A DNA stretch of 41,443 nt, taken from positions 1-41,443 of the forward strand of contig JAFSZV010000004.1 in the NCBI GenBank assembly GCA_017455565.1, read 5' to 3'. Both the position numbers and the translations under genes were made by a program. Under the pieces are notes generated by a model, which saw only the letters and a list, made by a program, of their open reading frames with translations, searched no databases and was not told the origin of the DNA. Source of the stretch: Clostridia bacterium (GTDB taxonomy: Bacteria > Bacillota > Clostridia > Oscillospirales > Butyricicoccaceae). Position 1 is the first letter of the stretch, and each line of letters begins with the position of its first letter. Below are positions 1 to 7,163 of this stretch, in pieces.

Positions 1-110
1 CTGCGATGAATCTGAAAAAGCTGGCAGAATGGAGCTGGAAAGGTTCTTATTCTCGCCTTGTTTTCTCGCTGCTTTTGCCCAAATACAGCAAATCCCTCGC
101 TTTTGCTTAA
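1..110 (+). CDS. C-terminal tail of a transposase, probably IS1182-type (cut by window edge)
   Basis: Frame 3 is open from the window edge to TAA at 108-110. The 35 visible residues contain an A-M-N-L-K-K-L-A segment followed by a basic and hydrophobic tail. I recognise this as the end of IS1182-like DDE transposases, where a 'MNLKKLA' motif closes the catalytic core. The catalytic residues lie left of the window, so it is not possible to say whether the copy is intact. A hairpin overlaps and follows the stop codon. The family call rests on one short motif and is tentative. Confidence 0.5.
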   Translation, partial: AMNLKKLAEWSWKGSYSRLVFSLLLPKYSKSLAFA

Positions 111-128
111 CAAAAACGAGGGTTCTTT
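94..128 (+). terminator. Terminator-like hairpin at the end of the transposase
   Basis: CCCTCG at 94-99 pairs with CGAGGG at 117-122. Inside it, after one mismatch, TTTTG pairs with CAAAA. TTCTTT follows at 123-128. The stem begins inside the last codons of the transposase tail. Confidence 0.55.
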
Positions 129-137
129 GACAAGCTG

Positions 138-169
138 AAACACGCCGCCTGTTGAAAGGCGGCGTGTTT
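138..169 (-). terminator. Rho-independent terminator of the aminotransferase gene
   Basis: A perfect 12-bp stem joins 138-149 (AAACACGCCGCC) and 158-169 (GGCGGCGTGTTT) around an 8-nt loop. It lies about 20 bp beyond the aminotransferase stop on the minus strand. The A/T-rich stem ends make it usable in both directions, so it may also stop transcription from the left-edge transposase. Confidence 0.7.
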
Positions 170-187
170 GGATCACCCGGGAAATAA

Positions 188-1381
188 TCAGTGGGTCTCG
201 TTATACTTTTTGATGCCCAGCGCCAGCAGGTCCATGGCGCGCTCCAGCTTATCCTGCTTGAGGACATAAGCGATGCGGATCTCGTTTGTGCCCTTGCCGG
301 GGGTGGCGTAGAAGGGAGCGCCCGGGGCGAACATCACGGTGTCGCCGTTGTCGTCAAACTCCTCCAGCAACCATCTCTGGAACTTGTCGGTATCGTCCAC
401 GGGTAGGGCGGCCATGATGTAAAAGGCGCCCTTAGGGCATTCGCAGATGACGCCGGGGATTTCTTTCAGCTTGGCGAACACGGTGTCGCGGCGGCGCTTA
501 TATTCCTCGCGGACGGCCGCAAAATACTCGGGACCCACGTCGTACAGCGCGGCGGAAGCCACCTGATCCAGCGTGGCGACGGAAAGACGGCTCTGACAAT
601 ATTTCATCGCCTCACCCAGCAGCTCATGGTTGCGGGTGAGGATGCAACCGATGCGGGCGCCGCAGGCGGAGAAACGCTTGGAAACGGTGTCGATGACGAT
701 GACGTTTTCGGGCGCGTCGTCAAACTGACCCATGGACTGCAGCGGCTCGCCGGCATAGACAAACTCGCGATAAGCCTCGTCACCGATGATAAAGAGCTCG
801 TGCTCCTTGGCGATGTCGCACATCATCCGCATCTCCTCGGGCGTAAGAACCACGCCGGTGGGGTTGCCGGGGTTAGTGACCATGATGGCGCGGGTGTGCT
901 CGTTGATCTCGGCCTCGATGCGCTCGCGCACGGCATAGCGATAGCCCTCTTCGGGAGAGGTGGGGATGGGATGGATGGAGGCGCCGCAGGTGCGGACCAT
1001 GGTGTTGTAGTTGGGATAGAAGGGCTCGGGGATCAAAATCTCGTCGCCGTCGTCCAGGATGCACTGCAATACGATCGCCAGCGCCTCGCTGCCGCCGGTG
1101 GTGACCAGAATCTCGCTCTTGTCAAAATGCATGTCCAGATTGTCGTAATACCGCTGGATCGCGTCGATCATGACAGGCAGTCCGGGAGAAGGCGCATAGG
1201 CCAGGACCGGGAGTGAAAAATGTTTGACAGCGTCAAAAAATGCGGGCGGCGTTTCCACATCGGGCTGGCCGATATTCAGATGATAGATCTTTTTCCCGGC
1301 CTGCTCTGCGGCCACCGCGTAAGGATGGAACTTCCGCATGGGAGAAAGCCCGCATTTTTTTGCTTTGCTGGAGAACTTCAT
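188..1381 (-). CDS. PLP-dependent class I/II aminotransferase
   Basis: The 397-residue product is a cytosolic fold-type I aminotransferase of the aspartate aminotransferase superfamily. Visible landmarks are an N-terminal L-N-I-G-Q-P-D substrate loop (about residue 35-41), T-G-G-S-E-A (about 95), N-P-G-N-P-T-G (about 170-176), G-D-E-A-Y (about 200-204, Asp for the pyridine nitrogen) and the Schiff-base lysine K235 in V-S-K-R-F-S. Length is normal for the family. ATG at 1381 is chosen because AGAGGTG lies six bases upstream. A GTG at 1390 would overlap that site. The gene is monocistronic, with a good promoter at 1451-1479 and a terminator at 138-169. The amino-acid substrate cannot be read from the sequence. 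An aspartate/aromatic or alanine-type specificity is possible. Confidence 0.92.
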   Translation of the reverse strand: MKFSSKAKKCGLSPMRKFHPYAVAAEQAGKKIYHLNIGQPDVETPPAFFDAVKHFSLPVLAYAPSPGLPVMIDAIQRYYDNLDMHFDKSEILVTTGGSEALAIVLQCILDDGDEILIPEPFYPNYNTMVRTCGASIHPIPTSPEEGYRYAVRERIEAEINEHTRAIMVTNPGNPTGVVLTPEEMRMMCDIAKEHELFIIGDEAYREFVYAGEPLQSMGQFDDAPENVIVIDTVSKRFSACGARIGCILTRNHELLGEAMKYCQSRLSVATLDQVASAALYDVGPEYFAAVREEYKRRRDTVFAKLKEIPGVICECPKGAFYIMAALPVDDTDKFQRWLLEEFDDNGDTVMFAPGAPFYATPGKGTNEIRIAYVLKQDKLERAMDLLALGIKKYNETH

Positions 1382-1420
1382 GTACAGCACCTCTTTGCAA
1401 TATGATATCCAATGATCTGA

Positions 1421-1437
1421 AGCGCGGGTTCCGCGCT
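1421..1437 (-). other. GC-rich hairpin in the aminotransferase 5' leader
   Basis: AGCGCGG at 1421-1427 and CCGCGCT at 1431-1437 form a perfect 7-bp stem with a 3-nt loop. It begins only a few bases downstream of the start site predicted from the promoter at 1451-1479. It may stabilise the 5' end of the mRNA. There is no U-tract, so attenuation is not indicated. Confidence 0.45.
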
Positions 1438-1450
1438 ATAATCATTTCTT

Positions 1451-1479
1451 ATCATATATCCGCCTTTCGCTTTTGTCAA
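1451..1479 (-). promoter_or_regulatory. Sigma-A promoter of the aminotransferase gene
   Basis: On the minus strand, TTGACA (1479-1474) and TATGAT (1456-1451) are separated by exactly 17 bp. This lies about 70 bp upstream of the aminotransferase ATG. Confidence 0.85.
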
Positions 1480-1542
1480 CCGAAACCGCCGTCTCACAGG
1501 AGAGATATCCGCAGGAAAAACCCGCTTGTTCACAATTTTGTG

Positions 1543-1571
1543 ATGCATTTTGCGCTGGTGTCGGGTATAAT
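1543..1571 (+). promoter_or_regulatory. Probable promoter of the two-component operon
   Basis: A perfect TATAAT at 1566-1571 sits 42 bp before the response-regulator ATG. No good -35 lies at 17 bp (ATGCAT at 1543-1548), so the promoter may need an activator. Autoregulation by the encoded regulator would fit but is inference. Confidence 0.5.
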
Positions 1572-1613
1572 GAAACAAATAGTTACCCTATCTTGCAAAG
1601 GAGGCCATATATC

Positions 1614-2318
1614 ATGGAAAAAACCATTCTTATCGTCGAAGACGACGTCAATATTCGCGAGCTGCTGCATCTTTATCTGGGGCAGGAGGGCTATCGGGTC
1701 GAAACGGCGCAGGACGGCGCGGAAGGCCTGCGGGTTTTCAAGCGCGTTCATCCCGATCTGGTGCTGCTGGATCTGATGATGCCCGTGATGGACGGGACGC
1801 AGATGATCCGCGAGCTTCGGACGTTTTCCAAAACGCCGGTGATCGTCCTCACCGCAAAAGGCGAGGTTTTTGACAAGGTAACGCTTCTGGAGCTGGGCGC
1901 CGACGATTATATCACCAAGCCCTTTGAGATGCGCGAAGTGATCGCCCGCGTCCGCGCGGTGCTGCGCCGCTTCAACAAGGACGAGGGCGAGGACAAGCTG
2001 GTCTTTGACAATCTTGTCATCGACAAGAAATCCTATAATATCATCGTCCGCGGGCAGAAAATGGAAATTCCGCCCAAAGAGATCGAGCTGCTGTATTTTT
2101 TGGCAAGCTCGCCCAACCGGGTGTTCACTCGTGCGCAGCTTCTCGACGACGTCTGGGGCTTTGATTATTTTGGCGACACCCGCACGGTAGACGTCCACGT
2201 CAAGCGCCTGCGGGAGAAGCTGCAGGGCGTTTCGGACCAATGGGAGATCAAGACCGTCTGGGGCGTCGGCTATAAATTCGAGCTTCAGGAAAACGGGAAT
2301 CAAAACGGCGGTCAGTGA
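1614..2318 (+). CDS. OmpR/PhoB-family response regulator
   Basis: The 234-residue product has an N-terminal receiver domain (about 1-120) with acidic pair E9/D10 (and D11), phospho-acceptor D53 in L-L-D-L-M-M-P, and a conserved Lys in I-T-K-P-F. A C-terminal winged-helix DNA-binding domain (about 130-225) carries the family signatures V-D-V-H-V-K-R-L-R and V-W-G-V-G-Y-K-F. ATG 1614 is preceded by AAAGGAGG at a spacing of 9-10 bases. The sensor kinase starts 25 bp downstream and an HtrA-like protein follows. Together they look like an envelope-stress two-component operon. The DNA target cannot be read from the sequence. Confidence 0.93.
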   Translation: MEKTILIVEDDVNIRELLHLYLGQEGYRVETAQDGAEGLRVFKRVHPDLVLLDLMMPVMDGTQMIRELRTFSKTPVIVLTAKGEVFDKVTLLELGADDYITKPFEMREVIARVRAVLRRFNKDEGEDKLVFDNLVIDKKSYNIIVRGQKMEIPPKEIELLYFLASSPNRVFTRAQLLDDVWGFDYFGDTRTVDVHVKRLREKLQGVSDQWEIKTVWGVGYKFELQENGNQNGGQ

Positions 2319-2342
2319 CCGCGGGATGGAGCGTGCAGCAAC

Positions 2343-3776
2343 TTGAAGAGCATATTTGCGCGGAATTTTGCGATCTATGCGCTGGTGATCGTTCTGGGGT
2401 TCGTGATCCTCGGCAGCGCCTTTATCTCTCAGGTCAACCGGTTTGCCCTGCAGGAAAAACAGCAGCAGCTTGCCGACGCTTTGGAGCGTGCCGTTCAGTT
2501 TACGGCCTCCTATTTCACGCTTCGGGAAAGCAACGAATGGAACGGCCAGCTTGGCGCAAACTACCGGATGACCATGCACATGTTGGCCAGCGACTGCAGC
2601 GGAACGATCTTCGTCGCGGACAGGGGCGGATCCCTTCTTTTTATCGCTGACGCAGACGGCTGCTACAGTCAGGAGGACAACGGCCTGTCCATGCCGGAGC
2701 CTGCGCTGGACGCCCTCATGCGGGACGGCTATTATACCCAGACCTCGAATTTTTACGGATATCTTTCCGCGCAGAACTATGTGATGGGAAGCGCGGTGAC
2801 GGCAGACGGCGAAACCATCGGCGCCGTCTTCGTTTGTATGCCCGCGCAGGCGACCGAGGAGCTGTTCATGCGGCTTTCCCGGGTGTTTATCCTGCTGACG
2901 ATCGGCGTTTTGCTTTTGACGCTGGTGGCCACCATCATCGTAACGCGCAACACGGTAAGGCCCCTGAAAAGCACGGCGGCGGCGGCCCGCAGCTTCGCGC
3001 AGGGCGATTACAGCGTCCGGGCGCCGCTCCCCAGACAGCAGGATGAGCTTTACGATCTTATCATCAGCTTCAACCGCATGGCGGAATCCATGCAGAACGC
3101 GGAGGAAACGCGCAGAGGGCTGATCGCCAGCGTGTCCCATGACCTTCGAACGCCCATGACCACCATCGCCGGCTTTGTGGACGGGATCCTGGACGGCACC
3201 ATCAAGCCGGATAAGCAGACCTATTACCTGCGGATCATTTCGGATGAGATCAAGCGTCTGACCCGTCTGGCAAACGGCATGCTTTCGGTCTCACGGCTCG
3301 AAAGCGGTCAGGCGCTCAATCCCTCGCTTTTTGACGTAAGCGAGATGGTACGGCGCATCGTGATCGGCTTTGAGCGGCAGCTCAATGAAAAGCATATCGA
3401 GGTGCGGCTGGACATTCCCGAGCAGGAGACCATCCGTGCGGACCATGACGGATTGTTCCAGGCGGTGTATAATCTGATCGACAACGCCGTAAAATTCACG
3501 CCGGAGCGCGGTGAGATCACGATCTACATGGACGAGACCGCCAACCGGCTGCAGTTCAACATTCGAAACAGCGGCAGCGAGATCCCTGCGGATAAGCTGA
3601 AGTTTGTCTTTGACCGGTTTTATAAGGGCGACACCTCCCGAAACCGCAACAGCGGCGGTTCGGGACTCGGCCTTTATATCACAAAGACCGTGATCCAGCG
3701 GCACGGCGGCGATATTTATGTTCGCAGCGGCGATGACCGCACCGAGTTCTGCTTCACCATTCCGCTGGGCCGCTGA
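2343..3776 (+). CDS. Membrane sensor histidine kinase
   Basis: The 477-residue product is the likely partner of the upstream response regulator. Domains in order are TM1 (about 9-30), an extracytoplasmic sensor region (about 31-177), TM2 (about 178-200), HAMP (about 201-253), a HisKA dimerisation domain with phospho-acceptor H266 in S-V-S-H-D-L-R-T-P, and a C-terminal HATPase_c domain with the N box (L-I-D-N-A-V-K-F) and glycine-rich G-G-S-G-L-G-L. The start is TTG at 2343, with GGGATGGAG about 11 bases upstream. No in-frame ATG gives a complete TM1. The sensor region has no recognisable ligand-binding fold. The order regulator-kinase-HtrA suggests that cell-envelope state is sensed, which is inference. 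Confidence 0.93.
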   Translation: MKSIFARNFAIYALVIVLGFVILGSAFISQVNRFALQEKQQQLADALERAVQFTASYFTLRESNEWNGQLGANYRMTMHMLASDCSGTIFVADRGGSLLFIADADGCYSQEDNGLSMPEPALDALMRDGYYTQTSNFYGYLSAQNYVMGSAVTADGETIGAVFVCMPAQATEELFMRLSRVFILLTIGVLLLTLVATIIVTRNTVRPLKSTAAAARSFAQGDYSVRAPLPRQQDELYDLIISFNRMAESMQNAEETRRGLIASVSHDLRTPMTTIAGFVDGILDGTIKPDKQTYYLRIISDEIKRLTRLANGMLSVSRLESGQALNPSLFDVSEMVRRIVIGFERQLNEKHIEVRLDIPEQETIRADHDGLFQAVYNLIDNAVKFTPERGEITIYMDETANRLQFNIRNSGSEIPADKLKFVFDRFYKGDTSRNRNSGGSGLGLYITKTVIQRHGGDIYVRSGDDRTEFCFTIPLGR

Positions 3777-3794
3777 GAAAGGGGGAAACGCAAA

Positions 3795-5045
3795 ATGGAT
3801 GACCGTCGTGAAACGGGCAATACGGAATACCGTGAGCCGTTTCCCTATAAGACCTATGACGAGATTTTGTCTGAAAAAACCAGGAAAGAACGCTTCCATC
3901 ACGCGATGGTTGTAGTCACAGGAATCTTTCTGATGCTCTGCAGCATTATCGTCGGCATGGGCATGATTTGGAGCAACATGCCCAATGTTTTTCACGTTTC
4001 CAACGAATCCGAGCGCGCCGCGCACGAGCCGGAACGGGCGTTTTGGGGCTTGATCGGACCACGCAACGCGGATCACGCCGAACCGGACACCGCGCCTTAC
4101 GATCCGGAAGCCCCACTGTTTATGGAGGACGTGACAGAAGCGGTTGAGGCAGCCTCGGTATCCGTCGTCAGCATAACGGCGGAAAACCATCGCGACCCCT
4201 CACAGACGCGCACAGGCAGCGGGTTCGTGCTTTCGAAAAAGGGTTATATCGTCACCCTCTGCAGCCTCGTATCCAACTGTGACAACATCGTTGTGATGCT
4301 GAACGACGGCACCTGCTACACCTCGTTTATCGTCGGCAGCGACCGCGTTACCGATCTGGCTGTGCTGAAGATCAACGCAGCCGGTCTTGTTCCGGCCGTG
4401 ATCGGCAGCCCCGAGATCCTGCAAAGCGGCGATCCGGTCATTGCACTGGGCGGCGCGCAGGACGGCACGGCGGGCTCGGCCTCTCTGGGGACCATCACGG
4501 AGTTCTGTAAAAACGCTTTCTGGAATGACGATTTGATTGATCTTTTATACACCGGCATCCGGATCGATCCCGCCGCCTCCGGCGGGCCCCTGATCGGCAA
4601 AACCGGCGTTGTGTTCGGCCTGTGTTCGGATCGGATCCCCGCCGGTGGGCAAAGCGGTACAAGCGCGGTGATTGCCATTGATTTCGTGCAGAGCATCGCC
4701 TCGGAACTGATTAAAACGGGCTATATCGCGGGACGCCCCATGGTCGGAATCCAGGGCGCGGCGGCGGACGATGTGCCGCGGTCGCACTTTTCGTTGCCCG
4801 ACGGACTCTACGTAGTCTCTGTTCCAGAAGGGAGCGCGGCGGCCAAGGCCGGACTTCTGGCGGGCGATATGATCACTCATGTGGGAGATGTGCGCGTCAG
4901 CACGCTGGCGGAGGCGTATCAGGCGCGGAACCGGTATCGGGCCGGTGATACGGTCGAGATCACGTTTTACCGGCGAGGGATGAATTATCATACGACGGTC
5001 TGTCTGACCGACCGCAATGAGACCTCGACGCCTCTCAATTTCTGA
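3795..5045 (+). CDS. HtrA/DegP-like trypsin-fold protein with PDZ domain, probably catalytically dead
   Basis: The 416-residue product has a cytoplasmic N-terminus, one TM segment (about 37-59), a trypsin-like domain (about 110-310) and a C-terminal PDZ domain (about 320-405). This is the layout of membrane-anchored S1C proteases. The aspartate is kept (D187 in T-D-L-A-V-L-K-I) and so is the serine (S262 in A-A-S-G-G-P-L). The catalytic histidine, normally in T-N-N-H-V, is missing: the aligned stretch reads T-L-C-S-L, with S157 in the His position. The Asn before the catalytic Gly-Asn-Ser is also changed. Fold and PDZ are otherwise intact, so a chaperone, scaffold or sensor role is plausible. 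AAAGGGGGAAA lies upstream of ATG 3795. It follows the sensor kinase by 18 bp and is probably co-transcribed. Confidence 0.88.
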   Translation: MDDRRETGNTEYREPFPYKTYDEILSEKTRKERFHHAMVVVTGIFLMLCSIIVGMGMIWSNMPNVFHVSNESERAAHEPERAFWGLIGPRNADHAEPDTAPYDPEAPLFMEDVTEAVEAASVSVVSITAENHRDPSQTRTGSGFVLSKKGYIVTLCSLVSNCDNIVVMLNDGTCYTSFIVGSDRVTDLAVLKINAAGLVPAVIGSPEILQSGDPVIALGGAQDGTAGSASLGTITEFCKNAFWNDDLIDLLYTGIRIDPAASGGPLIGKTGVVFGLCSDRIPAGGQSGTSAVIAIDFVQSIASELIKTGYIAGRPMVGIQGAAADDVPRSHFSLPDGLYVVSVPEGSAAAKAGLLAGDMITHVGDVRVSTLAEAYQARNRYRAGDTVEITFYRRGMNYHTTVCLTDRNETSTPLNF

Positions 5046-5101
5046 AAGACGGCATATTTGTTGGAACGATCCCAAAAACAGGAAAAGACGCGAAGCGCAG
5101 C

Positions 5102-5341
5102 CCATACATGCCGCGCAACTGTCTTTATATGGGCTTTGCTGATGGTACATTGGGCCAGGTGTGGACAATAAACGCAGATTTTGGGATCACTGCGGTATTC
5201 CCGGTAACCATCCCGGTTCGTCGCGTAATAGGACAGCCCTTGGTTGTTCGGGCATATGTAACAGTCGTAGTATTTATCGTATATGGAGCACTCGTCTTCG
5301 TAGTATACGGATTCGTATGGAACCAAGTCTTCCAGACTCAC
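5102..5341 (-). pseudogene. IS1182-type transposase fragment
   Basis: About 80 residues read on the minus strand carry the family's central cysteine-rich segment: Y-Y-D-C-Y-I-C-P, T-N-R-D-G-Y-R-E-Y, C-x2-C-P-x4-C and V-A-R-H-V-W. Downstream of R-H-V-W the match stops abruptly at about 5102, next to the htrA stop. Upstream there is an in-frame TAA just before 5341. Both ends of the transposase and its terminal repeats are gone, so this is a dead remnant. Nothing else is recognisable in 5046-5101 or 5342-5422. Confidence 0.75.
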
Positions 5342-5422
5342 AAATTAGATTTGTTCCCGGCTCTTTGCCGACTCTCGTGTCATCATATTGTCTCATCACC
5401 CATCCCTGTTTTACCATATATC

Positions 5423-5460
5423 AAATCCCCTGCACTCCTTTTGGTGAGTGCAGGGGATTT
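5423..5460. terminator. Strong bidirectional terminator hairpin
   Basis: A 15-bp stem has AAATCCCCTGCACTC paired with GAGTGCAGGGGATTT around an 8-nt loop, with T's following on the plus strand. On the minus strand it lies about 100 bp beyond the small Cys-rich gene and could end the ylbJ transcript. It could also be a leftover of the IS remnant. Confidence 0.65.
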
Positions 5461-5557
5461 TGACTGCAATCCGAATGTAGCCCGTCGGAAAACCGCTGGG
5501 CTGCACATGTATTCTTTTCGCAAGCGTGCAAGTCATTGACCGGGAAAATCCGCCTCC

Positions 5558-5764
5558 TCATAGCTTAAAGGCGTCAACGTCTTTCACGGGCTTCATTGCC
5601 GCGCCCTTGGCGGGCTTACGGCGAAGCGGATCGTATACGAACCGGGCACAATGATCTTCCGGGTCAACGGGACCCTTTTTGCTGCAAAGGATCGAATGTT
5701 CCCCATAGTCCTGTCCGTACAGGCAAAAAGCGCAGATTCTGGGAATCTCTTTGTCAAACAGCAT
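5558..5764 (-). CDS. Small four-cysteine protein (hypothetical)
   Basis: The 68-residue protein has four cysteines spaced C11-x2-C14-x12-C27-x11-C39, a likely single zinc or metal site, and a basic C-terminal tail. I recognise it only as a kind of small conserved clostridial protein, not as a named family. The start ATG 5764 is preceded by a weak site (GGGAAAGCGAG). GTG at 5773 is an alternative. It lies 83 bp downstream of ylbJ on the same strand and may share its transcript. Function unknown. Confidence 0.6.
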   Translation of the reverse strand: MLFDKEIPRICAFCLYGQDYGEHSILCSKKGPVDPEDHCARFVYDPLRRKPAKGAAMKPVKDVDAFKL

Positions 5765-5847
5765 ACCGTTCACTCGCTTTCCCGTAAATCTCTGTTTTTC
5801 TGTATTATAACCGTTTTTTCTGCTTCTGACAAGAGAAGAATCGTGCT

Positions 5848-6801
5848 TCAGCGAAAAAGGATCAGAAATCCAAACACAAAAAGCGCGGAAACGCAGCCCT
5901 GGATCAGTTTCCCGGCCAGATACGCGCCGCAGGGAAGACCGCTTTGCCGCAACAGCTGCACGGACTGGAACTGCACCGAAGCGCCGCCCCAACCCAGCAG
6001 AAACGCGATAGCGGGAAGGCATACCGCCGCCGGGAGCGGCATGGCGCAGAGCATGGAAATTCCCGTCGTCATTTCCAGACAGCCCATCAGGACCGCGGCT
6101 GCGGCTCCCATTTTAAGCGGCAGACACCGGCGCAGCAGCTCGATGACGATGGCAAAAAAAATCACATAGGCGCAGACTGTCAAAAAGGCGGAAAACCCCT
6201 CTGAAACGGCTCGCAGCAGGGAAGCAGCGAAGGAAAAATCTTCCTGTTTTTCTGTAAAGTAGCTTTCCTTGTCAATTTTTGATTTCCAAGAATAAATTAA
6301 TCCGATCATACAGGAGGTCAACAGATGGATCGCAAACAGCAGCAGGCCTGTCCGTCCGTCGTGAAGCAGTCCCATTCCCACCACGTTGATCACAAAGGCA
6401 GGCCCCGCGTTGTTGCAGAACATCAGCAGTCTTACGGCTTCATTTTCGGAGCAGCGCCCGTCGAGAAAAAACCGGGCCGCCATTCTCGCGCCCACGGGAT
6501 AACCTCCCAGCGCGCCCATCAGCGGAACGATAAAGCAATCACGCGGCAGGTGAAACAGACGGTGAAACGGCCAGCCAGCCAGCCGGGAGAGACCGGATGC
6601 GGGAAGGTATTCGCCCATCAGCGAGGAAACGATGAAAAAGGGGAACAGGGATGGCAGAAGGACTCTTCCGCACAGGGCAAGCGATCGTTCCGCAGCCTGC
6701 GCCGCGGCATCGACGTGGGTTAAAAGCATGCCGCCGAAGCAAAGCAGCGCAAAAATGCAGCCAAGCAGCTTCACCCGCTTTCCCGTAAAGATTGCAGGCA
6801 T
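5848..6801 (-). CDS. ylbJ: YlbJ-like sporulation integral membrane protein
   Basis: The 317-residue polytopic membrane protein has about seven or eight hydrophobic segments and glycine-rich loops such as M-G-A-L-G-G-Y-P-V-G-A and F-C-N-N-A-G-P-A-F. These mark the nucleoside-recognition (Gate) domain of the YlbJ/SpoIIIJ-unrelated sporulation family. In Bacillus, YlbJ is a sigma-E-dependent protein needed for heat-resistant spores. ATG 6801 has GGGAGGG seven bases upstream. It is divergent from yqfC, with only 62 bp between the starts, so the two sporulation genes share one intergenic regulatory region. No convincing sigma-E boxes could be drawn there by eye. Confidence 0.85.
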   Translation of the reverse strand: MPAIFTGKRVKLLGCIFALLCFGGMLLTHVDAAAQAAERSLALCGRVLLPSLFPFFIVSSLMGEYLPASGLSRLAGWPFHRLFHLPRDCFIVPLMGALGGYPVGARMAARFFLDGRCSENEAVRLLMFCNNAGPAFVINVVGMGLLHDGRTGLLLFAIHLLTSCMIGLIYSWKSKIDKESYFTEKQEDFSFAASLLRAVSEGFSAFLTVCAYVIFFAIVIELLRRCLPLKMGAAAAVLMGCLEMTTGISMLCAMPLPAAVCLPAIAFLLGWGGASVQFQSVQLLRQSGLPCGAYLAGKLIQGCVSALFVFGFLILFR

Positions 6802-6863
6802 GGATCATCCCTCCCAAAGATATATTGCAGTGTAATGCTATTCGTCAAAGGAGGGCGTCATGC

Positions 6864-7163
6864 GTGAAAATTGGGAAAAACGGCGGTTTGCTCCGTCGTT
6901 TTCAAGAAGCGGTAAAGGCGCTTGAGATCCCGGAGGAACTGACGGGAGAGCCGACTGTTACGCTGGAGGGAAGCAGAAGCGCACGGATTGAAGGTCATCG
7001 CGGCATCATCCGTTATGAAGACGATGAAATCGAAGTAGCGGCAAAGGGATGCGTGATCCGGCTTTGCGGAAAGCGGCTTCGCCTGGCCGTCATGGATCGG
7101 GACGATATCCGCATCGTCGGCAGCCTTTCATCCGTGGAATACGCGCGGGGTGACCGAAAATGA
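6864..7163 (+). CDS. yqfC: Sporulation protein YqfC
   Basis: The 99-residue protein shows the YqfC/YabP pattern: a short helical N-terminus, then beta-rich sequence with G-x-x-x-V-x-L-E-G and a closing D-R-D-D-I-R-I-V-G. It is made in the mother cell during sporulation in Bacillus, and its molecular role is unclear. The GTG start at 6864 is chosen because AAAGGAGGG ends eight bases upstream. The ATG at 6860 is out of frame. Its stop overlaps the yqfD start (ATGA at 7160-7163), so the two are translationally coupled, as in other Firmicutes. Confidence 0.85.
   Translation: MKIGKNGGLLRRFQEAVKALEIPEELTGEPTVTLEGSRSARIEGHRGIIRYEDDEIEVAAKGCVIRLCGKRLRLAVMDRDDIRIVGSLSSVEYARGDRK

Noticed and set aside
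1530..3140. A 536-codon open frame on the minus strand across the response regulator and kinase
   Set aside because: It is antisense to two genes with full domain signatures. It has no ribosome site and a composition driven by the opposite frame.
6802..6863. Sigma-E promoters in the ylbJ-yqfC divergent region
   Set aside because: ATATATT-like and CATTACACT-like pieces exist but spacing and match to the consensus are not good enough to call by eye.
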